A DNA stretch of 64,000 nt, taken from NCBI RefSeq assembly GCF_024756275.1, contig NZ_JANUGQ010000001.1, positions 124,001-188,000 of the forward strand. Reading direction: 5' to 3'. The notes below the pieces were generated by a model. The model made no database searches. It saw only the letters and a program-made list of their open reading frames with translations, and was not told where the DNA came from. The stretch is from Streptomyces pyxinae. GTDB taxonomy: Bacteria; Actinomycetota; Actinomycetes; Streptomycetales; Streptomycetaceae. Shown here piece after piece: positions 27,250-35,145 of this stretch (the first letter of the stretch is position 1; every line of letters starts with the position of its first letter). The position numbers and the translations under genes were made by a program.

Positions 27250-28049
27250 GCACACCCGTGATCTTCGACCCGATGACGCTGCCGAGCGACGACAACGTCA
27301 ACGCGTACACCTTCTGCGTGGAGCTCAAGGGCTCCCAGTGGTTCCTCCAGAAGGGGAAGATGATCGCCTACTACGGGCGGATCGACTTCAACGGCATCGG
27401 CCACGGGCGGCTCGACCGGCTGGTGCGGACGAGCTTCCACTCCCCGCTGCACGCGAGCGACTGGGTGGTGGCCGAGGGCAGCGGCAAGATGCTGCTGGCG
27501 GACCGGGCCTTCGATGTGAACTCGTACGACCTGGACGAGGGCAATCTGACCATCCGGGCCGGCAATCTGCTGGCCTACCAGCCCTCGCTGGCGCTGAAGC
27601 AGTCGATCGTGCCGGGCTTCCTCACCCTGATCGGCACCGGCACGTTCGTGGCCGCCTCCAACGGCCCGGTGGTCTTCATGGAGCCGCCGCTCCGGGTGGA
27701 CCCGCAGGCCCTGGTGGGCTGGGCGGACTGCCCCTCGCCGTGCCACCACTACGACCACGGCTATCTGTCCGGGGTGCTGGGCGGGCTGCGCTCGCTGACC
27801 GGGCTGGGCGGAGTCTCCGGCGAGGAGCACCAGTTCGAGTTCGTCGGGGCGGGCACGGTGCTGCTCCAGTCCACCGAGACCCTGATGCCGGAACAGTTCG
27901 CCGGGACGGTGCCGAACGAGCCGGGCGTCCCCGGCGCCGGACCGGCGGGTTCCGGCCACGGCGGCCCCGGCGCGGGCCAGGGCGGTATGGGCGGGGTGCC
28001 GCGCCTTCCCGGTCAGCTGGGGGACCTCCAGCGCCGCTTCGGGCTGTGA
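27246..28049 (+). CDS. AIM24-family protein 3 with Gly-rich tail
   Basis: 267 residues. AIM24 core (GKMIAYYGRIDFNG, EGSGKMLLADRAFDVNSYDL, LTIRAGNLLAYQPSL, RVDPQALVGWADC, HQFEFVGAGTVLLQSTE), then about 50 residues rich in Gly/Pro. PSPCHHYDHGYLSG near residues 162-176 has a Cys and His cluster missing in the other two copies. The GTG start overlaps the previous stop. It is the most divergent of the three. Confidence 0.83.
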   Translation: MSTPVIFDPMTLPSDDNVNAYTFCVELKGSQWFLQKGKMIAYYGRIDFNGIGHGRLDRLVRTSFHSPLHASDWVVAEGSGKMLLADRAFDVNSYDLDEGNLTIRAGNLLAYQPSLALKQSIVPGFLTLIGTGTFVAASNGPVVFMEPPLRVDPQALVGWADCPSPCHHYDHGYLSGVLGGLRSLTGLGGVSGEEHQFEFVGAGTVLLQSTETLMPEQFAGTVPNEPGVPGAGPAGSGHGGPGAGQGGMGGVPRLPGQLGDLQRRFGL

Positions 28050-28143
28050 GCGGTAGGCTGCGAAGTGTGACGCCCTCGAACATCTGCGCCGTCCGGGTGG
28101 AGTCGGGGGCGGGGAACCGGACCGCTCGACCTCACCTGCCCCA

Positions 28144-28178
28144 TTAATTCACAATTAAACTTCTTAGGATAGAATCCT
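28144..28178 (+). promoter_or_regulatory. MarR promoter with two palindromic operators
   Basis: -35 TTCACA (28148-28153), 16-bp spacer, -10 TAGAAT (28170-28175), ATG 7 nt later (leaderless). The palindrome TTAATT-CAC-AATTAA (28144-28158) covers the -35, and AGGAT-aga-ATCCT (28166-28178) covers the -10. This AT-rich island in GC-rich DNA fits autorepression. Confidence 0.7.
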
Positions 28179-28182
28179 CATC

Positions 28183-28659
28183 ATGGAGACCGAGAAGGCC
28201 ACCCGCTGGCTCAGCGACGACGAGCAGTGTGCCTGGCGTACCTATCTGGACGTCAACAGGCTGCTGACCTACCAGATGGAGCGCGACCTCCAGCCCTTCG
28301 GCCTGACCAACAACGACTACGAGATCCTGGTGAACCTCTCCGAGGCGCCCGACCAGCGCCTCCGGATGAGCGACCTCGCGGCCGCCACCCTCCAGTCCAA
28401 GAGCCGGCTCTCCCACCAGATCACCCGCATGGAGAACGCCGGTCTGGTCCGCCGGGAGAACTGCGAGTCCGACCGGCGCGGGCTCTTCGCGGTCCTCACC
28501 GACCATGGCATGGACACCATGCGCCAGGTCGCCCCCCACCATGTGGAGTCGGTGCGCAAGCACTTCATCGACCTGCTGAGTCCCGAGGCGCTGGCCGGTC
28601 TCCGCGAGAACCTCGGCCCCATCGCCGAGAAGCTCCGCGAACTGCGCGGCAAGCCGTAG
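28183..28659 (+). CDS. MarR-family transcriptional regulator
   Basis: 158 residues. The N-terminal dimerisation helix (AWRTYLDVNRLLTYQMERDL) is followed by a winged HTH (LRMSDLAAATLQSKSRLSHQITRMENAGLVRRENCESDRRGLFAVLT). A single Cys (C85, in NCESD) lies in the wing and could be redox-sensitive, but that is only a possibility. The start ATG sits 7 nt after the -10, and the promoter carries two palindromes, so autoregulation is very likely. It is monocistronic, converging on the kinase gene after 10 bp. Confidence 0.88.
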   Translation: METEKATRWLSDDEQCAWRTYLDVNRLLTYQMERDLQPFGLTNNDYEILVNLSEAPDQRLRMSDLAAATLQSKSRLSHQITRMENAGLVRRENCESDRRGLFAVLTDHGMDTMRQVAPHHVESVRKHFIDLLSPEALAGLRENLGPIAEKLRELRGKP

Positions 28660-28669
28660 CCCCTGTCGT

Positions 28670-30109
28670 TCAGCTCTCCTCCGCCACCGGCAGCCGCAGC
28701 TCGAAGAGCGCGCCGCCCCCGGGCGACCGCCGTACCGCCAGAGTGCCGCCGTGGCGGGCGGCGACGTCCCGGGCGATGGCGAGCCCCAGTCCGGCCCCGC
28801 CCTCGTCGCGCGAGCGGGCGTCGTCCAGCCGGACGAACCGCTCGAAGATCCGCTCCCGCTCCCCCTCCGGGACCCCCGCGCCGTCGTCCGCCACCCCCAG
28901 CACCGCCTGCCGCCCGGCCGTCCGCACCGACACGGTGACCGCCGCCTCCGCGTGCCGCTGGGCGTTGTCGAGCAGGTTCCCCAGCAGCCGCCCCAGCTGC
29001 CCGCGCGAGCCCGCCACCGGCGCCGGCTCCGCCGCCTCCACGGCCACCGGCACCCGGTCCCCCGCCCGCTGCGCCAGCTCCTCGCGCACCAGGGCGGCCA
29101 GCTCCACCCGCGCCTGCCCCGGCCGCTCCCCCGCGTCCAGCCGGGCGAGCAGCAGCAGATCGGCGGCGAGCTGCTGGAGCCGTACGGTGTCGGCCACCGC
29201 GCCCGGCACGTCCAGCAGCTCTGGATGGGCCGCGCCGACCTCCAGCTGGGTGCGGAGGCTGGCGATGGGGCTGCGCAGCTCGTGCGAGGCGTCCGCGACG
29301 AACCGCCGCTGCCGCTCCACCGACGCCTCCAGGGCGGCCAGCGTCTCATTGGTGGTACGGGCCAGCCGGGCCACCTCGTCATGCGTGCCCGGCTCGGGCA
29401 CCCGCCGCGCCAGGTCCTCGGAAGCGGTGATGGTCGCCATCCGGCGCCGGATCGCCTCGACCGGCTTCAGCGCCCGGCCGGTGACCAGCCAGGTCACCCC
29501 CGCCACCACCACCAGCAGCGCGGGCAGGGCGGCCAGCATCGCGTCCTGGACGTCCGAGACCGTGGCCGCCTCGGCCGCCAGCGGAGCACCCGCCCAGACG
29601 GTGGCCTCCGTGCCGTCCGGCGCCTTCGCCTCCACCGCCGCGAACCGGTACGCGGCCCGCTCCCCGGCCACGGTGACCGCGCCCGACGCGTACGTCACGT
29701 CGTCCCCGACCTGTCCGCCGCCCTCGGTGTCGGCGTCGGTGTCCGTGTCGTCATCGCCGTCGGGCTCGGCGTTCCCGGCCGTCGGTACCGGGCGGGTCGC
29801 CCGCGCGGCGGTTCCCTCGATGGCGTCGATGTGCTTTCCGACGGCCACCACCCGGTCCTTGCCGTCCAGCACCTGGACGGGGTGCTCCTCGGTGTCGTCC
29901 GGCAGATCCAGCCGCCCGAACGGCACCCCGCCCGCCACCTGCTCGGCCACCGAACGGGCGGTGACATTGGCCTGGAAACCCGCCTGGTCGACCAGGTTGC
30001 CGCGCAGCACGGCCAGCAGGGCGATGCCCGCCGCCGCCAGGGCCAGCGCCACCACGAGCGTCGCGCCCAGGGCCGTACGGGCGCGGACCGAGCCCAGCGG
30101 ACGCCTCAC
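28670..30109 (-). CDS. Sensor histidine kinase (EnvZ-type), acidic sensor loop
   Basis: 479 residues. Membrane segments at about 13-33 and 192-211 bracket a large external domain; HAMP follows, then phospho-acceptor H276 in ADASHELRSPIASL and an ATPase domain (GNLLDNAQRHAEA, DDGAGVPEGE, GAGLGLAIA). The external domain contains an acidic, repetitive Asp/Thr-rich stretch at residues 115-129 (EPDGDDDTDTDADTE), absent from typical relatives, which could bind cations. The GTG start overlaps the regulator stop by 4 bp. It pairs with the 30106 regulator and probably controls the divergent PepSY gene. Confidence 0.92.
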   Translation of the reverse strand: MRRPLGSVRARTALGATLVVALALAAAGIALLAVLRGNLVDQAGFQANVTARSVAEQVAGGVPFGRLDLPDDTEEHPVQVLDGKDRVVAVGKHIDAIEGTAARATRPVPTAGNAEPDGDDDTDTDADTEGGGQVGDDVTYASGAVTVAGERAAYRFAAVEAKAPDGTEATVWAGAPLAAEAATVSDVQDAMLAALPALLVVVAGVTWLVTGRALKPVEAIRRRMATITASEDLARRVPEPGTHDEVARLARTTNETLAALEASVERQRRFVADASHELRSPIASLRTQLEVGAAHPELLDVPGAVADTVRLQQLAADLLLLARLDAGERPGQARVELAALVREELAQRAGDRVPVAVEAAEPAPVAGSRGQLGRLLGNLLDNAQRHAEAAVTVSVRTAGRQAVLGVADDGAGVPEGERERIFERFVRLDDARSRDEGGAGLGLAIARDVAARHGGTLAVRRSPGGGALFELRLPVAEES

Positions 30110-30765
30110 CGGGACTCCAGCCGGTACCCGGCCCCGCGCACCGTCCGGATGCGCTCCGCGCCGAGCTTCCGGCGGAGGGTGCTGATGTAGACCTCCACGA
30201 TGTTGGGGTCGCCCTCGTAGGCGAAGTCCCAGACGTGCTCCAGGATCTCCGCCTTGGACACCACCTCCCCGGCCCGGGTGGCGAGTTGCTCCAGCACCGC
30301 GAACTCCCGCGCGGTGAGCGTCACCTCGTCGTCCCCGACGCGCACCCGGTGGCTCGCGGTGTCCACGGTGAGCTCCCCGGCCCGCAGCACCGGCGAGGCG
30401 CCCGGCCCCCGCCGCCGCAGCAGCGCCCGTACCCGGGCCAGCAGCACCACGTACGAGAACGGCTTGGTGAGGTAGTCGTCGGCGCCCGTGTCGAGCCCCT
30501 CGGCCTCGTCGTACTCGCCGTCCTTGGCGGTGAGCATCAGGATCGGCACCTCGTGCCCGGCCGCCCGCAGCGCCGCGCAGACCCGGTAGCCGTTCATGCC
30601 CGGCAGCATGATGTCCAGCACCACCAGGTCGTACGTCCCCGTCCCCGCCCGGTGCAGCCCCTCCCGCCCGTCGTGCTCCACGTCCACGGCGAAGCCCTCG
30701 GCCCGCAGCCCGGCGGCCAGGGACAGGGCGAGCCGCTTTTCGTCCTCCACGAGCAACAGGCGCAT
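30106..30765 (-). CDS. OmpR-family response regulator
   Basis: 219 residues. Receiver with E7/D8, phospho-acceptor D51 (LVVLDIMLPG) and K in LTKPFSY, followed by a winged helix ending IVEVYISTLRRKLGAERIRTVRGAGYRLES. It is first of an operon with the kinase and divergent from a PepSY-domain gene, with a 113-bp shared region carrying TTCAG direct repeats. The CseB/TcrA-like sequence points to envelope or metal stress, though the stimulus is not shown. Confidence 0.92.
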   Translation of the reverse strand: MRLLLVEDEKRLALSLAAGLRAEGFAVDVEHDGREGLHRAGTGTYDLVVLDIMLPGMNGYRVCAALRAAGHEVPILMLTAKDGEYDEAEGLDTGADDYLTKPFSYVVLLARVRALLRRRGPGASPVLRAGELTVDTASHRVRVGDDEVTLTAREFAVLEQLATRAGEVVSKAEILEHVWDFAYEGDPNIVEVYISTLRRKLGAERIRTVRGAGYRLESR

Positions 30766-30787
30766 GCGCCCAGGGTCGCAGACGGAC

Positions 30788-30824
30788 CTGAAGACGCCTT
30801 CAGCTCGCTTCAGCTCCCGTTCAG
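30788..30824. promoter_or_regulatory. TTCAG direct repeats in the divergent regulator/PepSY region
   Basis: TTCAG occurs at 30799-30803, 30809-30813 and 30820-30824 (10- and 11-bp periods), and CTGAAG-acgc-CTTCAG (30788-30803) forms an inverted repeat. Helical phasing suits an OmpR-family dimer, presumably the 30106 regulator. Confidence 0.5.
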
Positions 30825-30878
30825 GCGGCCACCCGCACGGTGGTTGTCGTACGGAACGCACCACACCCGGAGGTACTC

Positions 30879-31172
30879 ATGAAGCGCAAGCTGATCGTCG
30901 CGACCGTGGCCACGGCGGCCCTGCTCACCGGTGGCACGGCGGCCGCCTTCGCCGCCGGCTCGGACGACGGCGGCGCCACCACCGTCAAGCCGCCGAAGGT
31001 GACCGCCGAGCAGGCCCTCAAGGCCGCGTCCGCCAAGGGCACGGTGATCGGCCTCGACCTGGAGGACAACCGCTCCTGGGACGTCGACGTCCTGAAGAAC
31101 GGCAAGGTCCAGGAGTGGCAGGTCGACGGCACCACCGCGAAGGTCACCCCGGACCACGACGACGAGGACTGA
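30879..31172 (+). CDS. Small exported PepSY-type protein
   Basis: 97 residues. A signal peptide is clear (MKRKLIVATVATAALLTGGT, cut near AFAAG). The mature part has a PepSY-like core, VTAEQALKAASAKGTVIGLDLEDNRSWDVDVLKNGKVQEWQVDGTTAKV, and an acidic end (PDHDDED). PepSY proteins are often encoded beside two-component systems and may report on or inhibit envelope processes. The ATG has CGGAGGT. It is divergent from the 30106/28670 two-component system and is followed by a strong terminator. Confidence 0.85.
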   Translation: MKRKLIVATVATAALLTGGTAAAFAAGSDDGGATTVKPPKVTAEQALKAASAKGTVIGLDLEDNRSWDVDVLKNGKVQEWQVDGTTAKVTPDHDDED

Positions 31173-31219
31173 CCCGTACGGGTCCTCCCGCCGCCCCGCC
31201 CCCCGCGGGGCGGCCCCCC

Positions 31220-31262
31220 ACCGGAGCCCGGTGCCGCTCCCCTCGCGGCACCGGGCTCCGGT
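31220..31262. terminator. Strong hairpin after the PepSY gene
   Basis: Perfect 18-bp stem (left arm ACCGGAGCCCGGTGCCGC, 31220-31237; right arm 31245-31262) with a 7-nt loop, about 50 bp after the stop codon. Confidence 0.8.
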
Positions 31263-31379
31263 GTCGTCGGCCGGCGGTGGGGTGGGGCCACTGCCGCGTG
31301 GGCGGGTGCGGGTGGTCCGCTGCCGGTGGGACCTGCCGCCGCGTGGGCGGGTGCGCGATCGGGGGCTGTGGCGCCTGCG

Positions 31380-31800
31380 CGGTGCCTCGACGCACGGTGG
31401 GCCGATGGGCCGGTGTCGTTTCCCGTGCCTGCGGCGCTGGACGGTGCCTCGACGCACGGTGGACCCGTGCCGCTTCCGGCGCCTGCGGCGCGGACGATGC
31501 CTCGACCGCACGGTGGACCCGTGCGCCGCCGTCGCTTGCGGTGCCTGCGGCGCTGGACGGTGCCCCGACCGCACGGTGGACCGGTGCGCCGCCGTCGCTT
31601 GCGGTGCCTGCGGCGCTGGACGGTGCTCCGACCGCACGGTGGACCGGTGCGCCGCCGTCGCTTGCGGTGCCTGCGGCGCTGGACGGTGCCTCGACGCACG
31701 GTGGACCGGTGCCGCTTCCGGCGCCTGCGGCGCGGACGATGCCTCGACCGCACGGTGGACCCGTGCGCCGCCGTCGCTTGCGGTGCCTGCGGCGCTTTCG
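31380..31800. repeat. Mixed 63-bp and 53-bp tandem-repeat array
   Basis: Copies of a unit starting TGC(C/T)(T/C)CGAC begin at 31445, 31498, 31561, 31624, 31687 and 31740 (with a diverged copy near 31383). Spacings are 53, 63, 63, 63 and 53 bp. The 63-bp units share GCGCCGCCGTCGCTTGCGG; the 53-bp units share GTGCCGCTTCCGGCG. Because 53 is not a multiple of three, the units fall in different frames, so this is not a conserved repeat protein although long open frames cross it. Confidence 0.8.
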
Positions 31801-31961
31801 GTGGGTGGGTGGGGGCGTGGCCCCTCCGGGCTCGCCTCCTCGGAGCCGGCGGAACAACCGTACGGAAGGTTGGTGACCGGGTATGACCGCCGACTCCTGC
31901 GGGGGCGACCCTGCACGGCCCCACCCGGCCGCCGTGTGTCCGCGGACCGCGGCACCCGGGG

Positions 31962-32921
31962 CTACTGCCCCGTCAGCCCCGCCACCAGTTCGTCGGCCGC
32001 CGCGTACGGGTCGAGGGTGCCCGCCGTGATGCGCTCGGCCAGCGCGTCCAGGCGCTGGTCGCCCCGGAGGTCCCCGATCCGCTCGCGCAGGGCGGTGACC
32101 GCGATGGTCTCGACCTCCCGGGCCGCGCGGGCCCGGCGGCGCGCGGCCAGCACCCCGCGCTCCTCCATCCAGGCGCGGTGCTTCTCCAGCGCGGCCACCA
32201 CCTCGTCGGTGCCCTCGCCGCGCGCCGCCACCGTCTTGACGATCGGCGCCCGCCAGTCGCCCGGCTTCCGGGCCTCGCCCAGGCCCAGCATGTGGTTGAG
32301 CTCCCGGGCGGTGGCGTCGGCGCCGTCCCGGTCGGCCTTGTTGACGACGTACACGTCACCGATCTCCAGGATCCCGGCCTTCGCCGCCTGGATGCCGTCG
32401 CCCATGCCCGGGGCGAGCAGCACCACCGAGGTGTCGGCCTGGGAGGCGATCTCCACCTCGGACTGCCCGACGCCCACCGTCTCCACCAGGACCACGTCGC
32501 ACCCGGCCGCGTCCAGCACCCGGATGGCCTGGGGGGCGGCCCAGGCGAGGCCGCCGAGGTGGCCCCGGGTGGCCATGGAGCGGATGTAGACGCCGGGGTC
32601 GGAGGCGTGCTCCGACATCCGCACCCGGTCACCGAGGAGCGCGCCGCCGCTGAACGGCGAGGAGGGGTCCACGGCGAGCACCCCGACCCGTTTGCCGGCC
32701 CGGCGATACGCCGAGACCAGCGCCGAGGTCGAGGTGGACTTGCCGACACCGGGCGAGCCGGTCAGCCCGACCACGTACGCGTTCCCGGCGAGCGGGGCCA
32801 GCGCCGCCATCACCTCGCGCAGCTGCGGGGACGCCCCCTCCACCAGTGAGATCAGCCGGGCCACCGCCCGGGGCCTGCCCTCCCGTGCCTGGGCGACCAG
32901 TGCGGGGACGTCCACCTTCAC
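31962..32921 (-). CDS. meaB: Methylmalonyl-CoA mutase-associated GTPase
   Basis: 319 residues. G-protein chaperone that protects and loads adenosylcobalamin mutases (MutAB/Icm) using GTP. Walker A GSPGVGKS is at 55-62, the Mg-binding region is at VLAVDPSSPFSGGALLGDRVRM, ETVGVGQSEVEIAS is the ArgK/MeaB signature, and the guanine motif is VNKAD. GTG 32921 has GAGGAG at 8 bp; a second possible GTG (VTVIRGAERVK) lies 30 bp upstream. It follows thiolase on the same strand after 44 bp, probably in one operon. In function it joins icmA and the adenosyltransferase of this window. Confidence 0.94.
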   Translation of the reverse strand: MKVDVPALVAQAREGRPRAVARLISLVEGASPQLREVMAALAPLAGNAYVVGLTGSPGVGKSTSTSALVSAYRRAGKRVGVLAVDPSSPFSGGALLGDRVRMSEHASDPGVYIRSMATRGHLGGLAWAAPQAIRVLDAAGCDVVLVETVGVGQSEVEIASQADTSVVLLAPGMGDGIQAAKAGILEIGDVYVVNKADRDGADATARELNHMLGLGEARKPGDWRAPIVKTVAARGEGTDEVVAALEKHRAWMEERGVLAARRRARAAREVETIAVTALRERIGDLRGDQRLDALAERITAGTLDPYAAADELVAGLTGQ

Positions 32922-32965
32922 GCGCTCTGCTCCTCGGATGACAGTGACGGCCGGGTCCTGACCGG

Positions 32966-34174
32966 TCAGGCCGACGGGGCGGGAACGCGGAGGATCAGCG
33001 CGTCGCCCTGACCGCCGCCGCCGCAGAGCGCCGCCGCTCCGGTGCCGCCGCCGCGCCGCCCGAGCTCCAGGGCGAGATGGAGCACCACCCGGGCGCCGGA
33101 CATGCCGATGGGGTGACCCAGCGCGATGGCGCCGCCGTTCACGTTCACCTTTTCGGGGGTGACCCCGAGGTCCTTCATGGACTGGACGGCGACCGCGGCG
33201 AACGCCTCGTTGATCTCGATCAGGTCCAGGTCGGCGACGTCCAGGCCCTCCTTGGCGAGGGCGTGCCGGATGGCGTTGGACGGCTGGGACTGGAGGGAGT
33301 TGTCCGGGCCCGCGACATTGCCGTGGGCGCCGATCTCCGCGATCCACTCCAGCCCCAGCTCCTCGGCCTTCGCCTTGCTCATCACGACCACCGCGGCGGC
33401 GCCGTCGGAGATCTGCGAGGAGGTGCCGGCGGTGATGGTGCCGTCCTTGGTGAAGGCGGGGCGGAGCCGGCCGAGCGTCTCGACGGTGGTCTCGCCGCGA
33501 ATGCCCTCGTCGGTGCCGAAGACCACCGGGTCGCCCTTGCGCTGCGGGATCTCCACCGGGGCGATCTCCGCGTCGAAGATCCCGTTCTTCTGGGCGGCGG
33601 CGGCGCGCTGGTGGGAGAGGGCGGCGATCTCGTCCTGCTCGGCGCGGCCGATGCCCAGCCGGGTGTTGTGGGTCTCGGTGGACTCGCCCATCGCGATGTG
33701 CTCGAACGGGTCGGTGAGCCCGTCGTACGCCATGGCGTCGAGCATCTCGACGGCGCCGTACTTGTAGCCCTCGCGGGACTTGGGCAGCAGATGCGGGGCG
33801 TTGGTCATGGACTCCTGGCCGCCGGCCACGATCACCTCGAACTCGCCGGCCCGGATGAGCTGGTCGGCCAGGGCGATGGCGTCCAGGCCGGAGAGGCAGA
33901 CCTTGTTGACGGTGAGGGCGGGGACGTTCATCGGGATGCCGGCCTTGACGGCGGCCTGGCGGGCGGGGATCTGGCCGGCCCCGGCCTGGAGCACCTGGCC
34001 CATGATCACGTACTGCACCTGCTCGCCGGTGATCCCGGCCCGCTCCAGGGCGGCCTTGATGGCGAACCCGCCGAGGTCGGCGCCGGAGAAGGACTTCAGC
34101 GAGCCGAGGAGCCGGCCCATGGGCGTGCGCGCGCCCGCGACGATGACGGAGGTGGTACCGGTCGTTCCGGACAT
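32966..34174 (-). CDS. Acetyl-CoA C-acetyltransferase (thiolase)
   Basis: 402 residues, full thiolase length. It condenses two acetyl-CoA to acetoacetyl-CoA or runs the reverse thiolysis. Nucleophile C93 lies in [14 protein letters not shown]; the C-terminal [16 protein letters not shown] and [11 protein letters not shown] supply His and the second Cys. The ATG has AGGGGA. It is upstream of meaB on the same strand and divergent from methylmalonyl-CoA epimerase. With the 3-hydroxybutyryl-CoA dehydrogenase at 52488 it would feed the butyryl-CoA and ethylmalonyl-CoA routes. Confidence 0.95.
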   Translation of the reverse strand: MSGTTGTTSVIVAGARTPMGRLLGSLKSFSGADLGGFAIKAALERAGITGEQVQYVIMGQVLQAGAGQIPARQAAVKAGIPMNVPALTVNKVCLSGLDAIALADQLIRAGEFEVIVAGGQESMTNAPHLLPKSREGYKYGAVEMLDAMAYDGLTDPFEHIAMGESTETHNTRLGIGRAEQDEIAALSHQRAAAAQKNGIFDAEIAPVEIPQRKGDPVVFGTDEGIRGETTVETLGRLRPAFTKDGTITAGTSSQISDGAAAVVVMSKAKAEELGLEWIAEIGAHGNVAGPDNSLQSQPSNAIRHALAKEGLDVADLDLIEINEAFAAVAVQSMKDLGVTPEKVNVNGGAIALGHPIGMSGARVVLHLALELGRRGGGTGAAALCGGGGQGDALILRVPAPSA

Positions 34175-34322
34175 GAGGCGGATCCCCTTTCAGCCCGGGA
34201 GGGCTGCGGAGTGAACGAGGGTTTACCGACAATGTACTGAGCGGTACGGCGCCGGGTCACCGGGCGGACGGTGTGACGGCCCGCACGTTGCGTAACCACC
34301 CCCCGGGCGCTGCACTGGTGCC

Positions 34323-34796
34323 ATGCTGACGAGAATCGACCACATCGGGATCGCCTGCTTCGATCTGGACAGGACCGTCGAGTTCTACCGTGCCACCTAC
34401 GGTTTCGAGGTCTTCCACACCGAGGTCAACGAGGAGCAGGGGGTCCGCGAGGCCATGCTCCGGATCAACGGCACGTCGGACGGCGGGGCCTCCTACCTCC
34501 AGCTGCTCGAACCCACCAGGGAGGACTCCGGGGTGGGCAAGTGGCTCGCCAAGAACGGCGAGGGCGTCCACCACGTCGCGTTCGGCACCGCGGACGTGGA
34601 CGGGGACGCGGCGGCGATCCGGGAGAAGGGCGTACGGGTGCTCTACGACGAGCCCCGGACCGGGTCGATGGGGTCGCGGATCACCTTCCTCCACCCGAAG
34701 GACTGCCACGGGGTGCTGACCGAGCTGGTCACGGCGGCCGGCCGGGGACAAGGGGACGCCGGGACCGACGGGACCGACGGGCCGCACGGCGGCTGA
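34323..34796 (+). CDS. mce: Methylmalonyl-CoA epimerase
   Basis: 157 residues of the glyoxalase/VOC fold. Metal ligands fit H7 (MLTRIDHIGIACFDLD), the region YLQLLEP, H in GVHHVAFG and the final Glu in KDCHGVLTEL. It interconverts (2R)- and (2S)-methylmalonyl-CoA, linking the mutase to propionyl-CoA carboxylase. About 20 residues of Gly/Asp-rich tail follow the fold. It is divergent from the thiolase-meaB operon. Confidence 0.92.
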   Translation: MLTRIDHIGIACFDLDRTVEFYRATYGFEVFHTEVNEEQGVREAMLRINGTSDGGASYLQLLEPTREDSGVGKWLAKNGEGVHHVAFGTADVDGDAAAIREKGVRVLYDEPRTGSMGSRITFLHPKDCHGVLTELVTAAGRGQGDAGTDGTDGPHGG

Positions 34797-35145
34797 CCGG
34801 GCGGGCGGCCGACCGGCGGGACGGCTCCGCCGCCGGGAGCACCCGGTGCGCCGGCCGGGACGGCGACCACGCCGGCCGGTGCGCCGACCCGGAGCACCGG
34901 GTGCGCTGACCGGGAGTCAGGGAGCCGCCGCACCGGGTGGTGAACCGCGCGCGAAAGCCCCCGTGACCACTGACCTCCTCTTTCCCGGCCCGGTAGAGTG
35001 GGCGGTTCCGGGCCGGGGACGACATTCGAGGCCGTGGCGTCGTCGCCGGGGTCCCTCATCTGACACCATTCCCCGGGGGTCCCGTTCGCCGCCGAACGGT
35101 GCCCGTGTCAGGAGAATTGCGACCAGGGGACGGATGGACCGCGCA
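34797..35145. other. 349-bp region upstream of scy
   Basis: No protein-like frame. The first half is CCGG-rich with no feature; the second half carries the scy promoter candidate at 34970-34999. Confidence 0.5.
34970..34999 (+). promoter_or_regulatory. Candidate HrdB-type promoter of scy
   Basis: -35 CTGACC (34970-34975), 18-bp spacer, -10 TAGAGT (34994-34999), a good match to the Streptomyces vegetative consensus. The predicted leader is about 140 nt. Confidence 0.5.

Larger units (their letters stand above)
31173..31961. other. 789-bp gene-free stretch between PepSY gene and meaB
   Basis: It contains the PepSY terminator (31220-31262) and the repeat array (31380-31800), then about 160 bp with no recognised feature before the meaB stop. 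No protein-like frame was found. Confidence 0.6.

Noticed and set aside
31231..32589. Repeat proteins apparently encoded by the 31380-31800 array
   Set aside because: Unit lengths of 53 bp break the frame and no start site or conserved domain exists; the frame then runs antisense through meaB.
32957..32970. Perfect 14-bp palindrome CCTGACCGGTCAGG at the end of the thiolase gene
   Set aside because: It overlaps the thiolase stop codon and lies inside an apparent operon; GC-rich palindromes of this length occur by chance, so no role is assigned.
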